A stretch of 64,000 nt of DNA from Hahella sp. HNIBRBA332 (GTDB lineage: Bacteria > Pseudomonadota > Gammaproteobacteria > Pseudomonadales > Oleiphilaceae), in NCBI RefSeq assembly GCF_030719035.1, contig NZ_CP132203.1:6947001-7011000 (forward strand), given 5' to 3'. Positions 1 through 8,638 of the stretch are shown piece after piece. A program made the position numbers and the translations under genes. Within the stretch, counting starts at the first letter, position 1, and each line of letters begins with the position of its first letter. The notes beneath the pieces are model-generated. The model saw only the letters and a program-made list of their open reading frames with translations. It had not been told where the DNA came from and made no database searches.

Positions 1-4
1 CGGA

Positions 5-862
5 CTAAACGTCTGGCGTTTCTTGCGGGTCCGGGTCTTCCGATGCATCGGAACGACCATTGTTTTTGACGTTAACTTCCTCCGCTAACACGGTAATGTG
101 GCGCTCCATCCGCTCCATCTTCATTTCCAGGTCGTTCAGCTTGTTCAGAATTTCCAGGTCGCGGCGTATTTGATCCTTTTCGTCCTGGGAAACGAAAAAG
201 GCGGAAAAACCTGCTGTCAGTAATGAAAACAACGCCATGCCGAGAAGAATCAAAAAGGAGGCGAACAGTCTGCCGACCGTGCTGGTCGGTACGATATCGC
301 CATAGCCGACCGTCGTCACCGTCACCCAGGCCCACCAGACTCCGTCCCAGGGCGTTTCAATGGCCGGGTCCAGTCCCGCGATGATAAACCCCGCCATGAC
401 AATCACGATAAAACCAATAAACAGCGTGTTGCCCAGGTTGTGACGAGATAGAAGGCGTCGCGCAGTGCCGGAAATCTGCAGCAACAGGCTGAACATAACC
501 AGCAAACGCAGGGTGCGTAACGCGCCGGCCAGCGGCGAAAACCACCAGATCAGCGGGCAGCCGAACAGAATGATGATCAAATTGACCCAATTATTGCGCA
601 GATAATAGGTTTTTTTGTCCACCAGGGCGGTAAGCAGGAGGGTCTCTACGATAAAGAAAACCCAGATCAGCCAGTCAGTAATGAGCAGCGCGTCGCCGGA
701 CAACTCATCGTTGGCCTGTAAATACCACTCGATAATAATCCAGATCGCCAGCATCATCATCGGCCACTCCAGAATCTGCCCCCAGAATCTGGCGCGTGAG
801 TTCTCGGTGGCGGAGACGCCGGCGAGGCCGGTGACGATGGGGAGACGGTCGGATAAAGACAT
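5..862 (-). CDS. Voltage-gated K+ channel-like ion transporter
   Basis: A 285-residue inner-membrane protein of the six-helix K+ channel family. The pore signature TTVGYGD lies at residues 183-189, followed by the last helix. An S4-like segment with spaced arginines (LRTLRLLVMF, about 115-124, then RR near 135) precedes it. After the pore domain the tail (about 228-270) is charged and heptad-like, probably a coiled coil that helps tetramerise. The stop lies at the very start of the window, so its downstream neighbour is unseen. Ion selectivity follows from the filter. Gating and physiological role are inferred only from the family. Confidence 0.88.
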   Translation of the reverse strand: MSLSDRLPIVTGLAGVSATENSRARFWGQILEWPMMMLAIWIIIEWYLQANDELSGDALLITDWLIWVFFIVETLLLTALVDKKTYYLRNNWVNLIIILFGCPLIWWFSPLAGALRTLRLLVMFSLLLQISGTARRLLSRHNLGNTLFIGFIVIVMAGFIIAGLDPAIETPWDGVWWAWVTVTTVGYGDIVPTSTVGRLFASFLILLGMALFSLLTAGFSAFFVSQDEKDQIRRDLEILNKLNDLEMKMERMERHITVLAEEVNVKNNGRSDASEDPDPQETPDV

Positions 863-1080
863 GTTGGATTTGAGTTAACTCTGCTTAGTGCGTTGTTTTC
901 ATGATTATGAAACAAATATAGTCAGCGTGGCGATACAAGTCAGGGCCTTTTGTTTCAGTAACTTGCCATTTCACATAGGCGGACTAATATCTGAGATTAG
1001 GCCGCTTTGGCGCGTAAGGAGCGACGCAAGGCGAACAGACTGGCGCTGTTCCCCGGCTTAACGGGGTGGATACTGCGATA

Positions 1081-1662
1081 ATGACGAAAGAGTTCCCGAT
1101 ATTTCCGCTGAATTCCGTGCTGTGCCCGAAGGGGCGGTTGCCGCTGCAGATTTTCGAACAACGTTATCTGTCTATGATCAGCCGCTGCCTGAAGTCTCAC
1201 GAAGGGTTTGTCATTGTGCTGATCAAAAACGGCAAGGAGGCGAGCGGAGAATGCACCTTCTTTGATGTCGGCTCTTACGCTAGAGTCGTCGACTTCCAGC
1301 AGCTGCCGAACGGCTTTTTAGGGATTACCGCAGAAGGCGAGTGTAAAGTGAGCATTTCCCACGCGCATCGACAAAGCGATGGTTTATATGTCGCGAAAGT
1401 TGAGGCGTTAGGTCTGGAGACGCCGATAGAAACGCCGGATCAATACTCTGAGCTGGCGGATCTTCTGGGAGACCTGTTGCGTCATCCTGTCATTCAGGCG
1501 CTGGGCATGAGCGTGGATTTTAATGACGCCCGTGATGTGGGATGGCGTCTGGTGGAGCTGTTGCCGTTGGCGATGGAGGATAAACAGTACCTGTTGACTT
1601 TGGATGACCCTGTCTATCGCCTTGAGCAAATCCGTTACCTGATCCATGCCTTGGCGGAGTAG
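1081..1662 (+). CDS. LON substrate-binding-domain protein
   Basis: A stand-alone LON N-terminal (PF02190-type) domain of 193 residues. It opens with the family pattern FPIFPLNSVLCPKGRLPLQI and continues with IFEQRYLSMI. The ATPase and protease parts of Lon are absent. Such proteins are widespread in proteobacteria and their function is not established, so I assign no reaction. An in-frame GTG five codons upstream (1066) sits inside the GGGGTGG stretch that would be the ribosome binding site for the ATG at 1081, so I prefer the ATG. It converges with the DedA-PAP2 gene, with only 25 bp between stops and no clear terminator. Confidence 0.85.
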   Translation: MTKEFPIFPLNSVLCPKGRLPLQIFEQRYLSMISRCLKSHEGFVIVLIKNGKEASGECTFFDVGSYARVVDFQQLPNGFLGITAEGECKVSISHAHRQSDGLYVAKVEALGLETPIETPDQYSELADLLGDLLRHPVIQALGMSVDFNDARDVGWRLVELLPLAMEDKQYLLTLDDPVYRLEQIRYLIHALAE

Positions 1663-1687
1663 CCCAGGTTGCCCATTTATTTCTGTC

Positions 1688-3121
1688 TTATCCCCGCATT
1701 TGAATGCTGACGGTTTCCGGCATGGTCCAGCCAAGATAGGCGCACGCCGCCATAACAAATCCAAATAGCAGCACATAACGCCAACTGCCTCGCCACATCG
1801 GGGTTCTGTCGAAATGGCTCTGCGCCACCCGGGCGAAGCCACAGATTGTCAGACCCAGTAAGGCGCCGCCGACGACATCCGAAAACCAATGTACGCCCAG
1901 ATACAGACGACTGAACGCTATCAGCAAGGCGGCCATCGCGCCGGAAATATAAATCGGCCAGCGTCGCGGCGGGCTGAACTCCCTCGCCAGCATAGATGTC
2001 GCCAGCCCGTAGACCAGTACTGCGCCACTGGTATGGCCGCTTGGATAGGCGAAAGATTCAGGCGCCAACAGCGCCTCCGGCCGTGCAACCTGCAACCAGT
2101 GTTTCAGCCCGGTAGTGGCGGCGTGGGTGACCAAGCCCGCGCCAACGCAACACAACATAAGGCGCAGGTTTTTCTGCAGTAGCAACAAGAGGCCGAAGAA
2201 GCCGAAGGCGATGTATAGAAATGTGGGATCGCCCAGTAGCGTCAAGCCTATAAAAAGGTAATCCAGAATAGGAGTATGCAGACGCTGCATGTTTTCCGCG
2301 ATCCAGGCGTTCAAGTGCGACACCGCGTCGGTGTTCATCACCAACAACGTCCACAGTATGAAAAGCAACAATGCGCAGGAGCCCAATAGAAAGGAGCTGA
2401 TGGGATATTCTTTGACGCCGCTGCGGAGACTGTAGCTGTTGGACCATAAACGACCAACCCCCGGACGCTTAGCGCCGAAACGGAGCAGGGTGCGGTACAG
2501 TTTGCCGCTGGGACGCAATTGATAATGAAACTGTGTGAATAAGCTGGCCAGACTCACCAGGACAAGAATGACAACGGTTAATACCGGGTAGAAATGCGGA
2601 GGCAATGGCGTGCGCGTATCGATAGCGGCGCCGACCAGAAAGCCGGGCACGACGTAAAAGGGCGCCCAGGCCAGAGCGGACAGCAGATTAAAGGCAAAGA
2701 AGCGGCGCGCGCTCATATTGAGCATCCCCGCTACCAGGGGGATGACTGGACGGACAGGGCCTATGAAGCGCCCGATAATGACGCTTTTGCCGCCATGGCG
2801 CTGAAAGAAGCTTTCTCCTTGCGTCAGCAGGTCTGGGTATTTCGATAAAGGCCACAGCCCGCGAACGCGGACATCCAGGTATTTACCCAGATAGAAACTC
2901 AAGCCATCGCCACAAACTGCGCCTAAAAAGGCCGCGATGATTGTCCATTGCAGCGCCAGCGCGCCGCCGCCGCAAATCGCCGCGAGACCGAACAGCAATA
3001 CGACACCGGGAATGATAATGCCGGCGATAGCCAGGGATTCCAGAAACGCCACGAGGAAGACGGCGATGGCTAACCAGTCAGGATGTTGTTGCACCCAAAT
3101 GAGAAGAGAGTTCGGAGACAC
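1688..3121 (-). CDS. DedA-PAP2 fusion membrane phosphatase
   Basis: A 477-residue polytopic protein. The N-terminal 210 residues are a DedA/SNARE-associated domain with the characteristic GRFIGPVRPVIPLVAG motif. The C-terminal half is a PAP2 lipid phosphatase domain with all three motifs: K-x6-RP (KHWLQVARP), PSGH (YPSGHTSGA) and SR-x5-H-x3-D (SRLYLGVHWFSDV). DedA proteins recycle lipid carriers such as undecaprenyl phosphate, and PAP2 enzymes dephosphorylate undecaprenyl or phosphatidyl phosphates. A joint role in lipid-carrier recycling is an inference. The start codon is GTG. It stands alone on its strand. Confidence 0.88.
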   Translation of the reverse strand: MSPNSLLIWVQQHPDWLAIAVFLVAFLESLAIAGIIIPGVVLLFGLAAICGGGALALQWTIIAAFLGAVCGDGLSFYLGKYLDVRVRGLWPLSKYPDLLTQGESFFQRHGGKSVIIGRFIGPVRPVIPLVAGMLNMSARRFFAFNLLSALAWAPFYVVPGFLVGAAIDTRTPLPPHFYPVLTVVILVLVSLASLFTQFHYQLRPSGKLYRTLLRFGAKRPGVGRLWSNSYSLRSGVKEYPISSFLLGSCALLLFILWTLLVMNTDAVSHLNAWIAENMQRLHTPILDYLFIGLTLLGDPTFLYIAFGFFGLLLLLQKNLRLMLCCVGAGLVTHAATTGLKHWLQVARPEALLAPESFAYPSGHTSGAVLVYGLATSMLAREFSPPRRWPIYISGAMAALLIAFSRLYLGVHWFSDVVGGALLGLTICGFARVAQSHFDRTPMWRGSWRYVLLFGFVMAACAYLGWTMPETVSIQMRG

Positions 3122-3333
3122 AGTGTTTCCTTTGCAACTGAATCTATTGGCGCATCGTCCTGTGGCAAGTATCTCCAGGAAAACGCTTTTCGGCGGGCTA
3201 TTTTAAGCTGCAGGCGGCCGATTTTCTAACTTTCCGCCCTGAAAGACTGGTAATGTTTGGCTTCCTCGCGGCTTGTTTAGCAGACGAGAACAAAGGCCTG
3301 TGGCTTAATTGCCTGGCGGCGAAAGGGCCTCGG

Positions 3334-4320
3334 TTATTTGGACTTGCTTAGCACCACGCGGTTATGGCCAGACTGTTGGGCCTGTTTCAAGGCGGTCAGC
3401 GCACGGTCTGTAAGCGCCTGATCATCCGTTTCCCCGGATTTACGCGTCAGGCAGCCTACGCTGACAGTAAGGCTGTCGATGATTGGCCAGGTGCGCTCCT
3501 CCACGCTACGGCGTAAGCGCTCCGCGATCACTAGCAACCCCTCTTCCGGCGTCATCGGCAGCATAATGAAAAAACGGCCGTTGTCGACGTAGTAGATGCT
3601 GTCGCCAGCCCGGGTCATTTGCAGAAGCTGGGCTCCGAACTGAGAAAGCAGTTCATTAATGAAATTCTGCCCTTGCACTTCCCGTTGCTGGTCGAAAAAG
3701 TCGATCTCCAGTACCACCAGAGATAAGGGGTGTGAGGTGGCCTCCGACCGAGAAATCTCCTGCTTGAGCGAAAACTCCAAATGCTTTTGGTTATAGGCTC
3801 CGGTGTGCGGGTCCTTGATGGACGCATGCACCAGAAAACGGGATTTATGGTGATACAAATAGGCGTAAACGCCGGCCAAGCCGACTAACAGCGCATAACT
3901 GGTGGCGAAACGCAGCGTGCTGTAGAAGGAGTCGCTGTATGACAGGGCGACGCTGCTGATAAGCAGGGTGACGATATTGAAAGTAAAGGCGGGGCGCAGG
4001 GGGAGAAGCAGAAAGCTGAACAGCCCGATGCCGTACAGCCAATGAACGATCGCCTTTTGGCCGCTGCTTAGCTGCAGTGCGACTACCACAAGCATGACCG
4101 TCAGCACCGCGAGATGGCCGCCATAGGCGTTCAAATCGCTGCGCCGAGCCCAGGCGTAAATGGCTCCGAAAAGCATCGCCGGCGCCAGCAGGATGCTCAT
4201 ATAAAACAGGTCATACAAGCCATAGCGCACATTTTGCACGGACATGAACAACAGCAGGAATAGCGTCGCCAGGTATAAGGCGATGCGCGTACGGGTGCGT
4301 AGATAGGACTCAGCCAGCAA
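3334..4320 (-). CDS. Membrane protein with degenerate GGDEF domain (second of pair)
   Basis: A 328-residue protein with five or six hydrophobic segments in residues 15-165 and a cytoplasmic GGDEF-type domain from about 170, recognisable from DPHTGAYN, VVLEIDFFD and LTVSVGC. Where diguanylate cyclases have GGDEF it reads VDNGRF, so the catalytic loop is lost and synthesis of c-di-GMP is unlikely. It may bind a nucleotide or act as a partner. Its start overlaps the end of the upstream gene by 11 bp, which implies translational coupling. The two proteins share the same layout but diverge in sequence, as in an old duplication. Confidence 0.82.
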   Translation of the reverse strand: MLAESYLRTRTRIALYLATLFLLLFMSVQNVRYGLYDLFYMSILLAPAMLFGAIYAWARRSDLNAYGGHLAVLTVMLVVVALQLSSGQKAIVHWLYGIGLFSFLLLPLRPAFTFNIVTLLISSVALSYSDSFYSTLRFATSYALLVGLAGVYAYLYHHKSRFLVHASIKDPHTGAYNQKHLEFSLKQEISRSEATSHPLSLVVLEIDFFDQQREVQGQNFINELLSQFGAQLLQMTRAGDSIYYVDNGRFFIMLPMTPEEGLLVIAERLRRSVEERTWPIIDSLTVSVGCLTRKSGETDDQALTDRALTALKQAQQSGHNRVVLSKSK

Positions 4321-5314
4321 GTGTCGCTCCTCCTTCAGATTCCATTTCCAGGAAATCAGTCTGTTGATTCGCGCCTTTATTGCGGGCGAATGTGAGCGCG
4401 CGTCGAGCGTTGGCGATTAGGGTTTCCGGAGTATCGCCCACATTGAGCGTCGCCAGCCCAAGGCTGACGGTGACCGTAATCTCACGCGTGCTCAGCGCCT
4501 GTTTGGCTTTCACTCTAAGCTGCGACGCCTTCTTCGCCGCCTCTCTGGAGTTGCAGTGGGGCAGCAGGATGATGAAATCCACGTTTTCATAGCGATAATA
4601 ACTGTCGAACAGGCGCAGGTTTTCGTGCAACATGCGGCCCAGCCTGTGCAGGATGTGATCTTTATCGTCTGTGGAGGCGTGCTCCAGGGAGTTGCTGTCG
4701 ATGCTCAACGCCAGAATAGACAGGTCGGTGCCTTCCCGCTCGCTGCGCTGAATTTCCTTGTCGAGGTCCTGAGTCAGGTATTCGCGGGTGGAGGCCAGGG
4801 TAAGATTATCGGTGCGGCGTAACGGTTTGAGCTGCTGCTCTTTGATTTCTCGCAGATATACAAAAGCCAGAGACATCGCCAGGCTTAATAGATAGATGAA
4901 GAAGATCTGCACTTTTTCCGGCCCTTGATAGTAGCCGATAAGCGCCAGCGCCAATGCGATGGAGTAGGCGGAAGTGACAATCGTCGCCACTTGAATCCGA
5001 TAAATCAGAAAGGCGATCAGCGGCACAATGTAGCACCATTGCTCGGCGGTGCCCGGAAAGCGTACCATCGCCGCCAGGGTGATGAGCACCAGAAATATCA
5101 CGATGACATGGGACAACCATAACGGGGCAGGCTGCTCTCCATGGCGTTGATTGAGCTTGCCGTTAGCCAGCAACAGACCAGCAAATACGCCGGCGACGCC
5201 AGCCATCAACCACTCTGCAAAAAGTGCGGCGCCCAGCGCCAGAAGTGCGGCGACTACCGCTGCGAGAGAATAAGCTTTACTGCGCAGCTGGTTGTTTAGC
5301 TCAACGGGCGTCAT
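4310..5314 (-). CDS. Membrane protein with degenerate GGDEF domain (first of pair)
   Basis: A 334-residue protein with about six membrane segments (residues 15-160) and a C-terminal GGDEF-like domain containing DNLTLASTREYL, ILALSIDSNSL and VTVSLGLATL. The catalytic loop reads YENVDF in place of GGDEF, so only the last residues of the motif survive and cyclase activity is not expected. It is the first gene of a two-gene operon with a second degenerate GGDEF protein. It is divergent from proA, with about 120 bp between coding starts. I do not recognise a named orthologue. Confidence 0.82.
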   Translation of the reverse strand: MTPVELNNQLRSKAYSLAAVVAALLALGAALFAEWLMAGVAGVFAGLLLANGKLNQRHGEQPAPLWLSHVIVIFLVLITLAAMVRFPGTAEQWCYIVPLIAFLIYRIQVATIVTSAYSIALALALIGYYQGPEKVQIFFIYLLSLAMSLAFVYLREIKEQQLKPLRRTDNLTLASTREYLTQDLDKEIQRSEREGTDLSILALSIDSNSLEHASTDDKDHILHRLGRMLHENLRLFDSYYRYENVDFIILLPHCNSREAAKKASQLRVKAKQALSTREITVTVSLGLATLNVGDTPETLIANARRALTFARNKGANQQTDFLEMESEGGATLAG

Positions 5315-5380
5315 GTTGTTTTATGTTATGCATCGGGGATTTGAGTATAAGTTGTCAGTATTATTCAGCATTTGCTGATG

Positions 5381-5386
5381 TATAAT
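5381..5386 (+). promoter_or_regulatory. Candidate -10 box for proA
   Basis: A perfect TATAAT stands 50 bp before the chosen proA start. Transcription would begin near 5393. An in-frame ATG at 5401 would then leave almost no leader, which supports the start at 5437. No good -35 is visible at normal spacing. Confidence 0.4.
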
Positions 5387-5436
5387 AGCCAGTTTACATC
5401 ATGTTTCGGAAATACCAAGCAGAGGTCTTAGACTGC

Positions 5437-6693
5437 ATGGATATAAATGCCTACATGCACGCAGTGGGGAGCGAAGCCCGCTCGGCGTCCCGTTTGATTG
5501 CTAAAGCAGACACCGGCGTCAAGAACAAAGCGCTGATCGCTACTGCGGAAGCTATCGACGCCGCGCGAGAAGAATTGATGGCCGCTAACGGCAAGGATCT
5601 GGAATCCGGCCGGGCGAATGGTCTGGACGCAGCGTTGCTGGATCGTCTGGAACTGACGCCAGCCCGTATCGACGCCATGATCGAAGGTTTGCATCAGGTT
5701 GCTGCGCTGCCGGACCCAGTAGGCGAAATCACGGGCCTCAACTATCGCCCCAGCGGAATTCAAGTTGGTAAAATGCGCGTGCCGTTGGGTGTAGTGGGCA
5801 TCATCTATGAGTCTCGTCCCAATGTAACCGTTGAAGCGGCCAGTCTGTGTTTAAAGTCAGGCAACGCCACTATTCTGCGTGGAGGCTCCGAAGCCATTCA
5901 CTCCAATCAGGCGATCGCTGCTTGCATTGAGAAAGGCCTGAAAGCCGCGGGCTTGCCGGCATCGGTGGTGCAGGTGATCAAAACGACGGACCGGGCCGCG
6001 GTGGGCGAACTGATTACCATGCCTGACTATGTAGACGTTATCGTCCCTCGTGGCGGTAAGGGGCTGATCGAACGCATCAGCCGCGAAGCCCGGGTGCCCG
6101 TCATCAAACATCTGGATGGCGTCTGCCATGTGTTTATCGACCGCGATGCGGACCTGAATAAAGCCCTGACGATTGCGGTTAACTCGAAAACTCAGCGTTA
6201 TGGCACTTGTAATACCATGGAGACGCTACTGGTGGATGCGCCTGTCGCTGCTGCCATATTGCCGCAGTTAGCCCAGGCGTACGCCGATAAAGGCGTTGAA
6301 TTGCGCGGGTGCGAGCGGACCCGGGAAATCCTGCCGCAGGCGCTGAGCGCAGTAGAGACGGACTGGTCCGAGGAATACCTGGCGCCGATTCTGGCGATCA
6401 AAGTCGTTGAAGATCTGGACGACGCGATTGCTCATATCAATCACTATGGCTCGCATCATACTGACTCGATTGTGACAGAGAGCTACAGCAAAGGCCGTCG
6501 TTTTCTGACGGAAGTGGACTCCAGCTCGGTGATGATCAACGCTTCCACACGATTCGCTGACGGCTTTGAATACGGCTTGGGCGCGGAAATCGGCATTTCC
6601 ACCGATAAAATTCACGCGCGCGGTCCTGTCGGGTTGGAAGGTCTGACCTCACAAAAATACGTGGTGCTCGGAGATGGCCAAATTCGGCAGTAA
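5437..6693 (+). CDS. proA: Gamma-glutamyl phosphate reductase
   Basis: Cytoplasmic NADPH-dependent reduction of gamma-glutamyl phosphate to glutamate semialdehyde, the second step of proline synthesis. The 418-residue product has the aldehyde dehydrogenase-like fold. The catalytic cysteine lies in RYGTCNTMET, and KMRVPLGVVGIIYESRPNVT and VPRGGKGLI are family hallmarks. I start at ATG 5437 (MDINAYMHAV), preceded by a GCAGAGG element, and not at the upstream ATG 5401, which would add 12 unconserved residues. It opens the long + strand housekeeping run. proB is not in the window. Confidence 0.96.
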   Translation: MDINAYMHAVGSEARSASRLIAKADTGVKNKALIATAEAIDAAREELMAANGKDLESGRANGLDAALLDRLELTPARIDAMIEGLHQVAALPDPVGEITGLNYRPSGIQVGKMRVPLGVVGIIYESRPNVTVEAASLCLKSGNATILRGGSEAIHSNQAIAACIEKGLKAAGLPASVVQVIKTTDRAAVGELITMPDYVDVIVPRGGKGLIERISREARVPVIKHLDGVCHVFIDRDADLNKALTIAVNSKTQRYGTCNTMETLLVDAPVAAAILPQLAQAYADKGVELRGCERTREILPQALSAVETDWSEEYLAPILAIKVVEDLDDAIAHINHYGSHHTDSIVTESYSKGRRFLTEVDSSSVMINASTRFADGFEYGLGAEIGISTDKIHARGPVGLEGLTSQKYVVLGDGQIRQ

Positions 6694-6723
6694 CGGGCGC
6701 GAGGAAAGATTTCCTACCTGATC

Positions 6724-7383
6724 ATGCAGGAACATTCTCCTATAGTGCTGCTCGGCGGCACTTTCGATCCCATACACTTCGGTCACTTGCGTACGGCGCT
6801 GGAATTGCAGCAGCACTTCGGCGAGACGGCTGAAGTGCGCCTGATTCCCTGTGGCGATCCGCGTCACCGCGCCGCACCCAAAGCGTCCGGGGAACATCGC
6901 CTGGCGATGCTGCGGCTGGCGCTGGAAGGAGAGCCGAGCTTGCGCATTGACGAAATTGAAGTGCGCAGAACCGGCGCCAGCTACACGGTGGATACACTGT
7001 TGGAGCTGCGTCAGGAAGTGGGAAATCTACGGCCTTTGATATTCGTTATGGGAACGGATGCCTTCGAATCGTTGCCAAAATGGCGAAGATGGCTGGAAAT
7101 TATTCAATTAGCCCATATAATGGTGGTTAACAGACCGGGTTGGTCATTTTGTGAGCAAGGTGAGTTGGGAGAATTTTTGCGTCAGCACTCCGCAGAGAGC
7201 AATAACGACCTGATACGCCAGCCTGCCGGAAAGGTTGGGTTCATTACGCTTACCCAAATGGGAATCTCCAGTTCCAAGGTGCGTGAGCTGATCGGCTTGC
7301 GCCTATCCCCCCGTTTCTTACTACCGGATTCGGTGTGGCGATATATTCGCCAGCATCGTCTGTATGGCGCTGTGAATGCCTAG
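6724..7383 (+). CDS. nadD: Nicotinate-mononucleotide adenylyltransferase
   Basis: Transfers AMP from ATP to nicotinate mononucleotide, making deamido-NAD in NAD biosynthesis. The 219-residue protein starts with the nucleotidyltransferase signature GGTFDPIHFGHLRTAL (its HxGH variant is HFGH) and ends with the ISSSKVRELI motif that binds the triphosphate. It lies 30 bp after proA and about 100 bp before rsfS, the usual order in Pseudomonas and relatives. Confidence 0.96.
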   Translation: MQEHSPIVLLGGTFDPIHFGHLRTALELQQHFGETAEVRLIPCGDPRHRAAPKASGEHRLAMLRLALEGEPSLRIDEIEVRRTGASYTVDTLLELRQEVGNLRPLIFVMGTDAFESLPKWRRWLEIIQLAHIMVVNRPGWSFCEQGELGEFLRQHSAESNNDLIRQPAGKVGFITLTQMGISSSKVRELIGLRLSPRFLLPDSVWRYIRQHRLYGAVNA

Positions 7384-7489
7384 GGCGCTTTCCTTTAATC
7401 TTAGCAACGCGACAGTTATCGGAAACCGCTTGCGGGCGGTGGGCGCCGCATTATTTAAATATTCTTTAACCCCCCCTCTATGAGGCGTT

Positions 7490-7843
7490 ATGGAGACTGA
7501 AAATCTGAAAGAGTTAGTCATTAAGGCACTGGAAGATATCAAAGCAAAAGATATTTCCGTGCTGGATGTAAAAGACCGCACTAGCGTAACGGACTACATG
7601 GTCATCGCCAGCGGAACTTCGAATCGTCACGTTAAGTCCATCGCGGATAACGTCATTGCTGAAGTCAAAGCCAACGGCGGTCGTCCGCTGGGCTCTGAAG
7701 GCGGCTCGGCGTCGGATTGGATCCTGGTGGACCTGGGCGATATCGTTGTTCATGTCATGCTGCCGTCGGCCCGGGAGTTTTATGACCTGGAGCGCTTCTG
7801 GCGCGATTCGCCTGTGGCGGAATCCATGTCGCATCACATGTAA
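7490..7843 (+). CDS. rsfS: Ribosomal silencing factor RsfS
   Basis: A 117-residue RsfS/Iojap protein. The family binds ribosomal protein uL14 and blocks subunit joining when nutrients are scarce. Diagnostic stretches are DVKDRTSVTDYMVIASGTSN, GSEGGSASDWILVDLGDIVV and REFYDLERFW. The gene is compact, with full family length. It sits between nadD and rlmH as in most gammaproteobacteria. Confidence 0.95.
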   Translation: METENLKELVIKALEDIKAKDISVLDVKDRTSVTDYMVIASGTSNRHVKSIADNVIAEVKANGGRPLGSEGGSASDWILVDLGDIVVHVMLPSAREFYDLERFWRDSPVAESMSHHM

Positions 7844-7883
7844 TTCCGGCAATAAAGTATTTATTGACGATTAAAGAATTACA

Positions 7884-8354
7884 GTGCGGATAAAGCTAAT
7901 CGCAGTGGGCGGTAAAATGCCTGGCTGGGTTGAGCAGGGTTATAACGAGTACGTTAAACGTATGCCTCGTGACATGCCCTTGCAGCTCTTCGAAATCCCC
8001 ATGCCCAGGCGCCAAAAAAACACGGACCCGCAAAAGCTCAAGATCCAGGAAGGAGAGAGCATCCTGCAATCGCTGGGTTCCGGCGATCATGTCGTCGCAT
8101 TGGAAGTCGAAGGCAAGCCATGGTCCACCCCTCAATTGTCTCAACAAATGGAGCGCTGGCGTATGTCCGGTCAGGATGTCGCTTTGCTAGTGGGGGGACC
8201 GGACGGGCTGAGCGATGCGTGTCGAGCGAGAGCGAATCAACAATGGTCGCTGTCGCCGCTGACCTTGCCGCATCCGCTGGTTCGAGTGCTGCTCGCAGAG
8301 CAGCTTTACCGGGCCTGGACCATATTGCAAGGGCATCCATACCACCGGGAGTGA
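7884..8354 (+). CDS. rlmH: 23S rRNA pseudouridine-1915 N3-methyltransferase
   Basis: An SPOUT-class methyltransferase that methylates pseudouridine 1915 in helix 69 of 23S rRNA on the assembled ribosome. The 156-residue protein has the knot motif LLVGGPDGLSDACRARA and the conserved C-terminal end RAWTILQGHPYHRE. The start codon is GTG (MRIKLIAVGGKMP). It lies 40 bp after rsfS. A 284-bp gap to mrdA follows, with a purine-rich stretch at about 8463-8530 and no convincing gene. Confidence 0.96.
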   Translation: MRIKLIAVGGKMPGWVEQGYNEYVKRMPRDMPLQLFEIPMPRRQKNTDPQKLKIQEGESILQSLGSGDHVVALEVEGKPWSTPQLSQQMERWRMSGQDVALLVGGPDGLSDACRARANQQWSLSPLTLPHPLVRVLLAEQLYRAWTILQGHPYHRE

Positions 8355-8638
8355 TCGTCATAGCGACGTCAGACCTGATCAAGGCGGGGGTGATCAAGCG
8401 GGCGGGCCGTATCGACGGCCCTGACCCTGATTGGGCTTTAACCCCGAACTAAGGAGATTCCTGGCCTCACCTCGAAAAATGAGAATAAGAGGGTAAGTAT
8501 GGGAAAAATGGAAAGATAGTAAGTACCGTCCTCGGATAGATAGGACTAAGATAATAGCGCCTGCGTCCGCGATCAGAATAATATCTACCGGCGGAGCCTG
8601 ACATAACCAGCAACTGACGGTATTGACCACATAGAGCC

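Noticed and set aside
8120..8452. A 110-codon + frame spanning the rlmH end and the gap before mrdA
   Set aside because: Most of it lies inside rlmH in another frame, and its translation is low in complexity.
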